Assembly (NCBI GenBank): GCA_020524525.2
Contig: CP129018.1
Location: forward strand, 310,001-374,000
Reading direction: 5' to 3'
Length of the DNA stretch: 64,000 nt
Origin: Bacillus tianshenii
GTDB taxonomy: Bacteria; Bacillota; Bacilli; Bacillales; Bacillaceae_N
Shown here: positions 15,975 through 23,964 of the stretch, piece by piece
Layout of the letters: each line of letters opens with the position of its first letter
Position numbering within the stretch: position 1 is the first letter of the stretch
Notes under the pieces: generated by a model
Told to the model about the DNA's origin: nothing
What the model saw: the letters and a program-made list of their open reading frames with translations, nothing else
Databases searched by the model: none
Program-made: the position numbers and the translations under genes

Positions 15975-17522
15975 ATGGTTATCCCATACAAACATGAACC
16001 ATTCACAGATTTCACAGTCGAAGAGAATCGCAAAGCACTGGAGGCTGCAATTGCAAAAGTTGAAGCAGAGTGGCTTGGTAAGGAGTACGATTTAATTATT
16101 GGAGGCGAACGGATTAAGACAGAAAACAAGATTGTTTCCGTGAACCCTGCGAATAAAGATGAGGTCATTGGCTATGTTTCGAAAGCAGACAAAGAGCTTG
16201 CGGAAAAAGCAATGAAGGTAGCCGATGAAACGTTTAAATGGTGGGGCAAAACTGATCCGAAAATGCGCGCAGATATTTTGTTCAAGGCTGCAGCGATTGT
16301 TCGTCGCCGTAAACATGAATTTTCAGCATTGCTTATTAAGGAAGCAGGAAAGCCATTTAACGAAGCAGATGCAGATACAGCTGAAGCGATCGACTTCATG
16401 GAATATTATGGTCGCCAAATGTTAGGGTTAAAAGACGGCATGCCTGTGGAAAGTCGTCCGTTTGAATACAATCAATTCAATTACATCCCGCTTGGCGTTG
16501 GGGTAACGATTTCACCTTGGAATTTCTTATTTGCGATTATGTGCGGCACAACGGTTGCACCAATGGTTGCAGGAAACACCGTTCTTCTGAAGCCTGCAAG
16601 TGCAACTCCAGTCATTGCATATAAAATGATGGAAGTACTTGAAGAAGCAGGTATGCCTGTAGGTGTTATTAACTACATCCCGGGCAGCGGCTCTGAAATT
16701 GGTGATTATCTTGTTGATCATCCGCGCACACGTTTTATTAGCTTTACGGGTTCAAAGGAAGTTGGTTTGAACATTTATGAACGCGCAGCGAAAGTTCACC
16801 CAGGTCAAAAGTGGTTAAAGCGTGTTGTAGCAGAAATGGGCGGAAAAGATACGATCGTCGTTGATAATAACGCTGATTTAGAACTAGCAGCACAAGCGAT
16901 CGTGAAATCAGCATTTGGTTTCAGTGGTCAAAAGTGTTCTGCATGTTCACGTGCTGTGATTGTAGAAGATGTCTATGATACAGTGCTTGAGCGTGTCGTT
17001 GAGCTTACGAATGAATTACAGGTAGGCGATCCGAAAGATATGCCATTCATGGGCCCTGTGATTGACCAAGGCGCTTACGATAAGATTATGGAATATATCG
17101 AAATCGGCAAGCAAGAAGGTAAGTTAATGACCGGCGGTGAAGGGGACAACTCAAAAGGTTGGTTTATTAAGCCAACTGTCTTTGCGGATCTTCAAAGCAA
17201 GGATCGCTTAATGCAAGAAGAGATTTTTGGCCCGGTTGTTGGCTTTACAAAAGCGAAAGATTTCGACCATGCTCTTGAAATTGCCAACGATACAGACTAT
17301 GGTTTAACTGGTGCCGTCATTACTCACAACCGTGAACATATTGAGAAGGCACGCCGTGATTTCCACGTCGGAAATTTATATTTCAATCGTGGTTGTACAG
17401 GTGCGATTGTCGGTTATCAGCCGTTCGGAGGCTTTAATATGTCCGGGACTGATTCAAAAGCCGGCGGACCAGATTATTTATTATTGTATATGCAAGGTAA
17501 GACAACTTCTGAAATGCTTTAA
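15975..17522 (+). CDS. rocA: RocA, 1-pyrroline-5-carboxylate dehydrogenase
   Basis: A 515-aa aldehyde dehydrogenase oxidising glutamate semialdehyde/P5C to glutamate with NAD+, the last step of arginine, ornithine and proline catabolism. It has the RocA-type N-terminus ([22 protein letters not shown]), NAD-site [19 protein letters not shown], catalytic Glu in [13 protein letters not shown] and nucleophilic Cys in [15 protein letters not shown], then [18 protein letters not shown] precedes the ATG. It is followed 14 bp later by rocD; both depend on the sigma-54 promoter at 15891. Confidence 0.96.
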   Translation: MVIPYKHEPFTDFTVEENRKALEAAIAKVEAEWLGKEYDLIIGGERIKTENKIVSVNPANKDEVIGYVSKADKELAEKAMKVADETFKWWGKTDPKMRADILFKAAAIVRRRKHEFSALLIKEAGKPFNEADADTAEAIDFMEYYGRQMLGLKDGMPVESRPFEYNQFNYIPLGVGVTISPWNFLFAIMCGTTVAPMVAGNTVLLKPASATPVIAYKMMEVLEEAGMPVGVINYIPGSGSEIGDYLVDHPRTRFISFTGSKEVGLNIYERAAKVHPGQKWLKRVVAEMGGKDTIVVDNNADLELAAQAIVKSAFGFSGQKCSACSRAVIVEDVYDTVLERVVELTNELQVGDPKDMPFMGPVIDQGAYDKIMEYIEIGKQEGKLMTGGEGDNSKGWFIKPTVFADLQSKDRLMQEEIFGPVVGFTKAKDFDHALEIANDTDYGLTGAVITHNREHIEKARRDFHVGNLYFNRGCTGAIVGYQPFGGFNMSGTDSKAGGPDYLLLYMQGKTTSEML

Positions 17523-17536
17523 GGGGGATTTTTCTT

Positions 17537-18727
17537 ATGACAGTAACAAACACAATTATCGAACAAACGGAAAAATATGGAGCACCGAACTATCATCCAC
17601 TTCCGATTGTAATTTCGAAAGCTGAAGGTGTATGGGTAGAAGACCCAGAAGGCAACCGATATATGGATATGCTTAGTGCATATTCTGCCGTTAACCAAGG
17701 GCATCGTCATCCAAAGATCATTCAAGCACTGAAAGACCAAGCAGACCGTGTAACGCTTACGTCTCGTGCATTCCATAATGACCAGCTTGGACCTTGGTAC
17801 GAAAAGATTTGTCAAATAACTGGCAAAGAAAGAGCACTTCCGATGAACACAGGGGCAGAAGCTGTGGAAACAGCAATCAAAGCTGCACGTCGCTGGGCTT
17901 ACGAGAAAAAAGGTGTAGCGGATAATCAAGCAGAAATTATTGCATGTGAAGGAAACTTCCACGGGCGTACGATGACTGCTGTTTCTCTTTCATCTGAAGC
18001 AGAATATAAGCGTGGCTTCGGACCAATGCTTCCAGGTATTAGTACGATTCCATATGGCGATATAGAAGCATTAAAAGCAGCAATCACCCCTAATACAGCT
18101 GCATTTATGCTAGAGCCAATTCAAGGTGAAGCAGGTATTGTCATTCCACCTGAAGGCTTCTTGAAAGAAGCGAAAAAAGTCTGTGAAGAAAACAATGTTC
18201 TCTTTATTGCGGATGAAATTCAAGCAGGGCTTGCGCGCAGTGGTAAAATGTTTGCATGTGATTGGGAAGATGTTTCACCTGACATGCTTATCTTAGGTAA
18301 AGCACTAGGCGGCGGGGTATTCCCGATCTCTTGTGTCGTAGCGAATGAAGATGTGCTTGGTGTATTCAATCCAGGCTCACACGGTTCCACGTTCGGTGGA
18401 AACCCAATTGCATGTGCCGTATCTGTCGCATCACTTGAAGTATTGGAAGAGGAAAAGCTTGCTGAGCGCTCTCTTGAACTAGGCACATATTTCAAGCAAA
18501 AGCTTCAAGAAATCGACAATCCTAAAATTAAAGAAGTACGTGGAAAAGGATTATTTATCGGTGTTGAGCTGACTGAGCCAGCACGTAAATATTGTGAAGA
18601 GTTGAAAGAAGAAGGTCTTCTATGTAAGGAAACGCATGAAACGGTTATCCGTTTTGCACCTCCGCTTATCATTTCAAAAGAAGACTTAGATTGGGCGATC
18701 GAACGAATTGTAAAAGTTCTTTCCTAA
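17537..18727 (+). CDS. rocD: RocD, ornithine aminotransferase
   Basis: A 396-aa class III PLP aminotransferase converting ornithine plus 2-oxoglutarate to glutamate semialdehyde plus glutamate, the substrate source for RocA. Motifs: [65 protein letters not shown], and the PLP Lys in [15 protein letters not shown], followed by [14 protein letters not shown]. Length and order match Bacillus RocD. Second gene of the rocA-rocD operon; the operon ends here, and rocE/rocF are not in view. Confidence 0.95.
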   Translation: MTVTNTIIEQTEKYGAPNYHPLPIVISKAEGVWVEDPEGNRYMDMLSAYSAVNQGHRHPKIIQALKDQADRVTLTSRAFHNDQLGPWYEKICQITGKERALPMNTGAEAVETAIKAARRWAYEKKGVADNQAEIIACEGNFHGRTMTAVSLSSEAEYKRGFGPMLPGISTIPYGDIEALKAAITPNTAAFMLEPIQGEAGIVIPPEGFLKEAKKVCEENNVLFIADEIQAGLARSGKMFACDWEDVSPDMLILGKALGGGVFPISCVVANEDVLGVFNPGSHGSTFGGNPIACAVSVASLEVLEEEKLAERSLELGTYFKQKLQEIDNPKIKEVRGKGLFIGVELTEPARKYCEELKEEGLLCKETHETVIRFAPPLIISKEDLDWAIERIVKVLS

Positions 18728-18823
18728 TTGATTGTAAGTAATAACTACCTTTAATACGTGTATGTTGTCAACCGTGCAGTCCACCTCGCTGCATGGATAT
18801 ACCCCTTATTATAAATAGAAAAT

Positions 18824-18852
18824 AAATGAGCAGCCATCGTGGCTGCTCATTT
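18824..18852. terminator. Bidirectional terminator between rocD and the EAL-CBS gene
   Basis: Stem AAATGAGCAGCCA / TGGCTGCTCATTT with a three-base loop; T-rich on the plus side. Confidence 0.85.
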
Positions 18853-18853
18853 C

Positions 18854-19138
18854 TTATATACATACTGGACTTTTGTATTGTGTGATATAGAGCAAATCCT
18901 TTACCGAAACAATGCCAAGAAGCTGTCCATCTTTCTCAACAATCACATCATCATAGACAAGCTCTTCGCTTCGTGCAAGTACAAGTGAAATGACCTGCCG
19001 AATGTCTGTATGATGAGAGACTATGAGAGGCTCTTTAACCGCTACCCCATATAGGGAAATGTCTTGGTCTAATTGACTGTATAACCATTCTCCGCGTCGA
19101 ATAATCGATACAGGTTTAGTTCCATTCATCATAACCAC
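18854..19138 (-). CDS. CBS-domain fragment of the split EAL-CBS gene
   Basis: A 94-codon open frame carrying the rest of CBS 1 and all of CBS 2 (REPLIVSHHTDIRQVISLVLARSEELVYDDVIVEKDGQLLGIVSVKDLLY-like; the first residue is K in the sequence). The only start is GTG at 19138 with no good ribosome site, so independent expression is doubtful. See the combined pseudogene entry. Confidence 0.5.
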   Translation of the reverse strand: MVMMNGTKPVSIIRRGEWLYSQLDQDISLYGVAVKEPLIVSHHTDIRQVISLVLARSEELVYDDVIVEKDGQLLGIVSVKDLLYITQYKSPVCI

Positions 19139-19142
19139 ACTG

Positions 19143-20048
19143 TTAGAATATTTGTTTGTTTGAAAAAAAAGTCTTCACTGCTTCGAGTGAGGTTGTAATT
19201 GAGAACGTTTGAGCTGGTGAAGCAAGTACGGCAATTGGCTTATCATTTTTTTGAGCATGATATTGCTTTATTGAATCCGATACTGATAATGGAACAGGTT
19301 GAACAGGGTTCCCAGGGCGTGCAAATAAATAACCTTGTCCATAGTCAAAGCCCAGTTCGATCACTTTAGCTAAGTCTGCTGTCGTTTCAATTCCTTCAGC
19401 AATCACATAACTATTCATTCGTTTCGCAATTGTTACGAAAGCTTCAAGAATAGACTCTTTCACACTTGAAGTGCTCACTCCGTCAATTAATCCACGATCA
19501 ATCTTAATATATTCTGGTGCTAGTTCACTGATCGCTAGTGCTGAAGAATAACCAGCCCCAGCATCATCCACTGCAATCTGGAATCCTTGGTTTCGATAAT
19601 GATTTAATGCTTTACGAAAGGTCGCAAAGTCGTCAATCGCATGACGTTCTGTAATTTCAAAGACAATATCCTTTGGTTCTAAGCCGTGAGCTTGTACCAT
19701 TTCAATTGTTTGCCCAGGTGTGAAAGTTGGGTCATGAATCACTCGTGCGCTTAAATTTAAGAAAAGCTTTTCCTGGTTTTTTCGATGTGGATGGACTTTT
19801 GCAATTGCTGATTCTCTAGCACACTTTTCTAATGGATATAACAAATTTAACTGCTCAGCAATTGAAAATAACTTAATTGGAAAATGAAGCTCACTATTTA
19901 TCGGACCACGGGTTAATGCTTCTAAACCAAATACAGCTGCTTCATTCAGAGAAACAATTGGTTGATAAACAGTTGTAAGATTATGATTTTCAATAATAGA
20001 TCGACATTCTTCTTCATATGTAAGATGGAGATTGTTCATTTTTTCCAC
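19143..20048 (-). CDS. EAL-domain c-di-GMP phosphodiesterase part (truncated)
   Basis: A 301-aa open frame with a complete EAL domain: GLEALTRGP (EAL motif), FLNLSARVI (Asn), FEITERHAI (Glu), VDDAGAGYSS (DD pair), YIKIDRGLI (Lys) and YVIAEGIETTADL (Glu), then GYLFARPG. All residues expected for c-di-GMP hydrolysis to pGpG are present, so this part could be active alone. No membrane segment. The last 30 residues begin a CBS domain (PIAVLASPAQTFSITTSLEAVKTFF) and are cut by the frame change. GGAG-like bases upstream are weak. Neighbours give no partner cyclase; one lies at 58310. Confidence 0.85.
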   Translation of the reverse strand: MEKMNNLHLTYEEECRSIIENHNLTTVYQPIVSLNEAAVFGLEALTRGPINSELHFPIKLFSIAEQLNLLYPLEKCARESAIAKVHPHRKNQEKLFLNLSARVIHDPTFTPGQTIEMVQAHGLEPKDIVFEITERHAIDDFATFRKALNHYRNQGFQIAVDDAGAGYSSALAISELAPEYIKIDRGLIDGVSTSSVKESILEAFVTIAKRMNSYVIAEGIETTADLAKVIELGFDYGQGYLFARPGNPVQPVPLSVSDSIKQYHAQKNDKPIAVLASPAQTFSITTSLEAVKTFFSNKQIF

Positions 20049-20280
20049 TCCAGTCGTTTCATTCGTAATGAATAATTACAGAAAAAAGGAGCAAGGACGA
20101 GTAACGACTTCAGGGGAACGATCGTTGGTCTGCATGCTCCGTCTATTCAAACATACTATTGATAGGGTTCGAAGAAAGTGTACCAAAGGTGTGTAAAGGT
20201 ATAGTTGAGTATATGTAAATTCCGTGTCAAAAATCGACAGGCGCTGTTAAAAATAGGATAAGCTATGTATGAAATTTCTG
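20049..20280. promoter_or_regulatory. Divergent upstream region of EAL-CBS and cotO, with a hairpin
   Basis: Non-coding. 20088-20140 can fold: outer stem GGAGCA / TGCTCC, inner stem AACGA / TCGTT. I do not recognise it as a known riboswitch; it lies in the 5' leader region of the EAL gene on the minus strand. Confidence 0.4.
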
Positions 20281-20282
20281 GG

Positions 20283-20311
20283 CACATTCCCTAGAAGTGA
20301 TGCATACACTT
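20283..20311 (+). promoter_or_regulatory. Sigma-K-like promoter of cotO
   Basis: CACA (20283-20286), 16-bp spacer, CATACACTT (20303-20311), close to the SigK pattern mACm-N16-CATAnnnTA. Confidence 0.6.
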
Positions 20312-20331
20312 AGTACGTGAGGAGGGATAAC

Positions 20332-20766
20332 ATGGCGAATGAGAAAAAGTCAGCTTCGAACCGGCCATTTCTGTATATTGTGCAGCCTGAATTTGAACAC
20401 AGCCAGTCCCAAATGCAAGAATATGTTGTGAAGAAAAATAGGGTTGAGCGCAATACTGAGAATTCTATGGTCATTAAGGTGAAGAAGGAAGACAAAAATG
20501 AGCCGCAAGAGGAACAAGAGGCACCATCGTCATTATCCAATGCAAAGCAAAGCTTTCAGAGTATGAGCTTGAAAGAGCGGGTTGATTTTCTCTTAAGTAT
20601 TCCGAAAAATGTACCTCAAGTGCCTTGTGTGCTTGAAGTGAACGGAAAGCCGATTGAAGGCATTATACTTGAAAAATTTACAGAATCACTTTCATTTAAG
20701 CAGAAAGAGAGCGGGAACACAGTGGAGTTAAACTGGAAGGAAATTGATGACGTTCGAATGGTTTAG
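20332..20766 (+). CDS. cotO: CotO-like spore coat protein
   Basis: A 144-aa protein matching the spore CotO family: conserved PFLYIVQPEFEHSQSQMQ near the N-terminus, a polar basic-acidic middle, and the C-terminal block MSLKERVDFLLSIPKNVPQVPCVLEVNGKPIEGIILEK..GNTVELNWKEIDDV. In B. subtilis cotO (yjbX) follows fabI and belongs to the mother-cell coat assembly group. GAGGAGGG lies five bases before ATG 20332; GTG 20317 would put the site inside the gene. A SigK-like promoter precedes it, and the DUF1360 gene follows after 15 bp. Confidence 0.88.
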   Translation: MANEKKSASNRPFLYIVQPEFEHSQSQMQEYVVKKNRVERNTENSMVIKVKKEDKNEPQEEQEAPSSLSNAKQSFQSMSLKERVDFLLSIPKNVPQVPCVLEVNGKPIEGIILEKFTESLSFKQKESGNTVELNWKEIDDVRMV

Positions 20767-20781
20767 TTAAAAAGCAGGTGA

Positions 20782-21138
20782 ATGTTTTTGTTAACAACAT
20801 GGATGGGAATTTTCATGCTTGTGTTCGCGAGCTTTCGATTAACAAGGTTGATTGTCTACGATACGATCACAGCTTTCTTGCGAAAACCGTTTCATGAATT
20901 TATCGAAGAAAAAGATGAAGAGGGTCATGTAGAGACGTACTTAAAGGTAAAAGGCTCGGGCCTTCGTTATTGGGTTGGGGAACTACTAAGCTGTTATTGG
21001 TGTACAGGAATGTGGAGTACAATGTTTTTGGTAGGAGGAATGTGGCAGTTTCCGGTAGTCTTTGAACCGATTATTCTTATATTAGCAATTGCTGGTGCTG
21101 CAGCAATCCTGGAGACATTTGTAAATCAGTTATTATAG
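20782..21138 (+). CDS. DUF1360 sporulation membrane protein
   Basis: A 118-aa membrane protein of the DUF1360 family, which in Bacillus includes sporulation proteins such as YjcA. Features: hydrophobic N-terminus with FRLTRLIVYDTI, a charged loop, then the family core VGELLSCYWCTGMWSTMFLVGG with CxxC, and a last hydrophobic helix. GCAGGTGA is close to the ATG; TTG 20788 would have better spacing. Likely co-transcribed with cotO. Confidence 0.8.
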   Translation: MFLLTTWMGIFMLVFASFRLTRLIVYDTITAFLRKPFHEFIEEKDEEGHVETYLKVKGSGLRYWVGELLSCYWCTGMWSTMFLVGGMWQFPVVFEPIILILAIAGAAAILETFVNQLL

Positions 21139-21169
21139 AAAAAGGACGCCTTAGAGTGGCGTCCTTTTT
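21139..21169. terminator. Bidirectional terminator
   Basis: Stem AAAAAGGACGCC / GGCGTCCTTTTT between the DUF1360 gene and the convergent 21168 gene. Confidence 0.9.
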
Positions 21170-21797
21170 ATGTCGATGGAAATTGAAGTGAAATCGTATT
21201 AAGCGCAGCTTTTCCTTGTGAGTCTTCTTGACAGTAGACATATCCCTCGATTCGCACTTCTTCCCCAATATTTTCTGATAATCTAATATGAAAATTAGAA
21301 AAAGTAAGCGTTTCTCCTTGTTCAAGACGGGGGCAGTGAAGTGGCCTTAACCAATGTTCACCATCCTGACGGGTCTTTTTGCGCCAGTCATATTCTACAT
21401 ACGTCCATTCTTCATTACTTTGATAAATAAGCTCATCAAGGTTTTTGCCTTTTCCGTAGGAAATTTTACCGCTTAAAGCTACTTTTGCTGGGGGAGAAAT
21501 CTTTAAGCAAATAACTGGATTGGTCAATGTTTTTGTTCCTGTGTTGATTAAGTGTAAGTTTCCTAAAATGAATGTTTGTGAGAGTTCTTCTGATGATGAA
21601 GGGAGGATTGTTGAATATTGAAAATAAGAATCGAATGAAAGTATTTTGGATGGTTTTGAAAGAAATAACTTCTTGCTATTTGATTCTGAAGCTTCGTTCT
21701 TTAATTGGACTAACTTATCTTCAGCTTCCCTCAATAACTCATTAATTTTCACTAATTCTTCTTTGTTATCTATTTTGCTTGAGTTTTCAATTGACAT
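21168..21797 (-). CDS. Hypothetical protein in the spore-surface cluster (coiled coil plus beta domain)
   Basis: A 209-aa protein not recognised. Residues 10-40 form a charged helix with heptad character (KEELVKINELLREAEDKLVQLKNE); from about residue 65 the sequence is beta-rich (SQTFILGNLHLINTGTKTLTNPVICLKISPPAKVALSGKI; LTFSNFHIRLSENIGEEVRIEGYVYC), like a sandwich domain. No signal peptide or membrane helix; only three Cys. GGAGGTG precedes the ATG. It lies between CotO/DUF1360 and the Cys-rich coat-type proteins, so a mother-cell product is plausible (inference). Confidence 0.65.
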   Translation of the reverse strand: MSIENSSKIDNKEELVKINELLREAEDKLVQLKNEASESNSKKLFLSKPSKILSFDSYFQYSTILPSSSEELSQTFILGNLHLINTGTKTLTNPVICLKISPPAKVALSGKISYGKGKNLDELIYQSNEEWTYVEYDWRKKTRQDGEHWLRPLHCPRLEQGETLTFSNFHIRLSENIGEEVRIEGYVYCQEDSQGKAALNTISLQFPST

Positions 21798-21909
21798 GAT
21801 AACACCTCCATTTCAGCTTCATTTCTAATGATATGTATGTTGGTCTTTATAAGAACAGTATTTTTGAAAAAAGCTCTGTTAACCGTGGCGGTTGGTAGCC
21901 GCTGCAGTC

Positions 21910-21945
21910 AAAAAAAGATAAAGCTGCCGCGGATGCAGCAGCTTT
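21910..21945 (-). terminator. Terminator after the 21951 gene
   Basis: On the minus strand AAAGCTGC / GCAGCTTT with a GC-rich loop, followed by ATCTTTTTTT. Confidence 0.8.
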
Positions 21946-21950
21946 TATAT

Positions 21951-22694
21951 TTAGCAATCGTGATGTCGACGGTCACTAGCAGGGAAGATATCAGGACATT
22001 GCGGCGGGAATTTATCCGTTGGGCACAATGCTGAAGCAATTGGTAATTCAGGACGCGGACGACAGAATTTACCTTCGACTTCAATCTTAACTTGTGCTTC
22101 CATTTGTACTTCAACGCAAAGCGTAATTGATACATCAAGCTGTTGGAAGTCTTCTGTACAAATTAAGCTTGCATCACACTCGAAGAAGGAAAGGTGGCAT
22201 TGGACATGCGTTCCTTCAGGAGCACATAATACAAATGTTTGAGCAGTTGCGAACGGAATTCCTTCGTCAAGGTGGCAGATGACTTCGCCTGTTGGAGATA
22301 CTAAGTCAACTCCGACAAAACCTTTCACAAGAACTTTTACTTTTTCAAGTGTTACTTCTTCACCGCTTGGAAGTGTAACGTTAACTTTCTCGCGGCCTCT
22401 TGGTTGGATGATTTCTTGGCAAAGAATAGACGTGTCACGTGACGGGTCAATTCGATTACCATATTTGTCGCTTAAGAAGCAGTCAACAAGAACATCTTCG
22501 ACCCCTTCATTTGCAAGGATATCACAAATGTTAGAACCTACGCTGTCAGCTGTTGGGTCAGTATTACAGTCGAAATCTAAACGCTTCAGTTCTTTTCCAG
22601 TATAGCTGATTAATGGTAAGTCAACTTGACGAGTAACCCAATCATAAACCTTTGGAACTTTAATACAAAGCTTTTCCTTATCATAATGGCTCAT
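21951..22694 (-). CDS. Cys-rich coat-type protein, paralogue of 24584-25507
   Basis: A 247-aa protein with 14 or so cysteines. It begins CIKVPKVYDWVTRQVDLPL, followed by DCFLSDKYGNRIDPSRDTSILCQEI, REKVNVTLPSGEEVTLEKVKVLVKGFVGVDL, TFVLCAPEGTHVQCHLSFFECDA, and SITLCVEVQMEAQVKIEVEGKFC, ending CPTDKFPPQCPDIF. Each block has a counterpart in the 307-aa protein at 24584-25507, so the two are paralogues; this one lacks the inserted Ena-like domain. No signal peptide. I regard it as a spore coat/exosporium basal protein from context (inference). A strong GAGGAGGG and an upstream SigK-like promoter support expression. Confidence 0.75.
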   Translation of the reverse strand: MSHYDKEKLCIKVPKVYDWVTRQVDLPLISYTGKELKRLDFDCNTDPTADSVGSNICDILANEGVEDVLVDCFLSDKYGNRIDPSRDTSILCQEIIQPRGREKVNVTLPSGEEVTLEKVKVLVKGFVGVDLVSPTGEVICHLDEGIPFATAQTFVLCAPEGTHVQCHLSFFECDASLICTEDFQQLDVSITLCVEVQMEAQVKIEVEGKFCRPRPELPIASALCPTDKFPPQCPDIFPASDRRHHDC

Positions 22695-22766
22695 TGTTTG
22701 AAAGCCCTCCTCGTTATTTTAATTAATCCCAACTTAATTGGTTAATTCAATTTCTCGGGACTACTT

Positions 22767-22794
22767 TATAGTATGAATTTCTCGCATATGTGTG
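22767..22794 (-). promoter_or_regulatory. Sigma-K-like promoter of the 21951 gene
   Basis: On the minus strand CACA, 15-bp spacer, then CATACTATA (plus-strand TATAGTATG at 22767-22775), an exact CATAnnnTA match. Confidence 0.5.
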
Positions 22795-22829
22795 CGATGG
22801 CGAACGCCTAATTTCTCCTTCAAGACGTA

Positions 22830-22858
22830 CACAGGTTTTTTTAGGGGTGCATATATAT
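22830..22858 (+). promoter_or_regulatory. Sigma-K-like promoter of the coiled-coil gene
   Basis: CACA (22830-22833), 16-bp spacer, CATATATAT (22850-22858). Confidence 0.45.
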
Positions 22859-22889
22859 AGATGAACAAAGAATAGAGGAGGGTGATGTC

Positions 22890-23258
22890 ATGCAAAGAAA
22901 ATATACAGAGGTTCAATGGAAGCGTCTTGTCACTCGATTGAAATCAGAGCTTTCTTATTATAAGGATAAAGTAGAAGAACTTGAGCAGAAGGAAGGAACG
23001 GAACAGCAGTTGGCTGCGAAGCTTAAGGAAGCACATCAGGAAATTGAGCAGCTTCAAGTGAAGTTTGAGACATATAAGGAAGAAGTTGAACGCTTGAAGA
23101 CGGCAAAAGTTGCTCCGAATGGTGAAAGAGCAGAGAAGGAATTTGATTTTGTTAATGAGCACCTTAGTAACATGAAGTCGGAAGGGAAAAGAAAAGAAAA
23201 ACAAAGAGGTGCTGATTCTTGGTTTTTTGATAGTATCCAACCACGTATGAAGCGTTAA
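22890..23258 (+). CDS. Coiled-coil protein, spore-surface cluster
   Basis: A 122-aa, highly charged protein. Residues about 5-75 form one long coiled coil (WKRLVTRLKSELSYYKDKVEELEQK...LAAKLKEAHQEIEQLQVKFETYKEEVERLK). The C-terminus is basic and ends ADSWFFDSIQPRMKR, with an aromatic patch. No Cys. AGAGGAGGGTG precedes the ATG. It heads a plus-strand run with two small genes and a terminator at 23804. Not recognised; a structural or guiding role at the spore surface is only inferred from its neighbours. Confidence 0.65.
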   Translation: MQRKYTEVQWKRLVTRLKSELSYYKDKVEELEQKEGTEQQLAAKLKEAHQEIEQLQVKFETYKEEVERLKTAKVAPNGERAEKEFDFVNEHLSNMKSEGKRKEKQRGADSWFFDSIQPRMKR

Positions 23259-23305
23259 GCTGATGGGCGAAAGCCTTTCTTTCTCTGTATGCCCTTATCC
23301 TACTG

Positions 23306-23334
23306 AACCAAATAACTCAATCGTTCATAAGATA
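23306..23334 (+). promoter_or_regulatory. Sigma-K-like promoter of the small Gly/Cys-tail gene
   Basis: AACC (23306-23309), 16-bp spacer, CATAAGATA (23326-23334): a full match to mACm-N16-CATAnnnTA. Confidence 0.6.
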
Positions 23335-23369
23335 TAGAAGCGTTGGGGCAGTATGGAAGGAGGCAGCTT

Positions 23370-23519
23370 ATGAGAAGGAGAAATCGGAATACAAGCGAAA
23401 GTGCAAGTAAACATAATCCGAATAAAAAATATCCCAAAGTGTATACAAGCAGCTCGTCCCAATCAATCAAATCAAGCGGTGGTTGCGGCTGTGGAAAATC
23501 ATATAAAAAGAAATCGTGA
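23370..23519 (+). CDS. Small basic Ser-rich protein with GGCGCG tail (49 aa)
   Basis: A 49-codon gene. ATG at 23370 follows GGAAGGAGGC at ideal spacing and ends with TGA 23517-23519. The protein is Arg/Lys/Asn-rich at the start (RRRNRNTSESASKHNPNKK), Ser-rich in the middle and ends SSGGCGCGKSYKKKS. The Cys-Gly-Cys motif and basic tail recall small cross-linked spore coat peptides. A good SigK-like promoter lies 35 bp upstream. Not recognised as a named family. Confidence 0.65.
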   Translation: MRRRNRNTSESASKHNPNKKYPKVYTSSSSQSIKSSGGCGCGKSYKKKS

Positions 23520-23549
23520 CTGCACTTAAATAGAGGGAGGTTTATTTAA

Positions 23550-23786
23550 ATGTCAGAAGAGAAGAAGACAAAAGTAATTCATGTTGATAAGTTAATTGTT
23601 AAAGCAAATGAGGTAATCATTGAGCCGCAACGTCATCATCACCGTCCTGATCCATGGTTTGGCTTTGGACCTAGACAACAACAAGAAGTGCAGGCTGAAT
23701 CTGCAGAAGAAAACCATGAACACCATGACCATCATCATGAAAATGATACAGAAGGCGAACAACGCCCACCATTTTCTTGGATTTAA
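23550..23786 (+). CDS. His-rich spore-cluster protein
   Basis: A 78-aa protein. The N-terminus KVIHVDKLIVKANEVIIEP is beta-like and hydrophobic-alternating; the rest is His-rich (RHHHRPDPWFGFGPR; NHEHHDHHHEND) and ends RPPFSWI. The His clusters suggest metal binding (inference). No Cys or signal peptide. GAGGGAGG precedes the ATG; it follows the 49-aa gene by 30 bp and ends before a strong terminator. Similar His-rich coat proteins occur in Bacillus, but I cannot name the family. Confidence 0.7.
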   Translation: MSEEKKTKVIHVDKLIVKANEVIIEPQRHHHRPDPWFGFGPRQQQEVQAESAEENHEHHDHHHENDTEGEQRPPFSWI

Positions 23787-23803
23787 CGTAAGCTAACAAA
23801 ATC

Positions 23804-23859
23804 AAGCCTTTATAATAATAGACTTTTGAAATTGTCTATCATTATAAGGGCTTTTTTTT
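23804..23859 (+). terminator. Long terminator after the His-rich gene
   Basis: Twenty-bp imperfect stem (AAGCCTTTATAATAATAGAC with its complement) followed by eight or more T. Confidence 0.9.
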
Positions 23860-23964
23860 ACTTTCCACTATATAAAAGGGTTATGGTGACTGGTTATATT
23901 CACTAAACAAACGAAATGCTTGTTACATAAAATAATATAAGGCATATGAAAGGAGGAAAGAAAT

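Larger units (their letters stand above)
18854..20048 (-). pseudogene. EAL-CBS c-di-GMP phosphodiesterase, frameshifted
   Basis: The two minus-strand frames at 19143-20048 and 18854-19138 are pieces of one gene of about 398 codons. Reading one base fewer in the A8 run at 19163-19170 restores a continuous frame, giving VKTFFQTNKYSNSVVMMNGTKP across the junction and completing the first CBS domain. The intact form would be an EAL domain (residues about 15-255) plus a CBS pair, a known architecture. In the given sequence the EAL frame ends after SNKQIF. A real frameshift, homopolymer slippage or a sequencing error are all possible. Confidence 0.75.
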
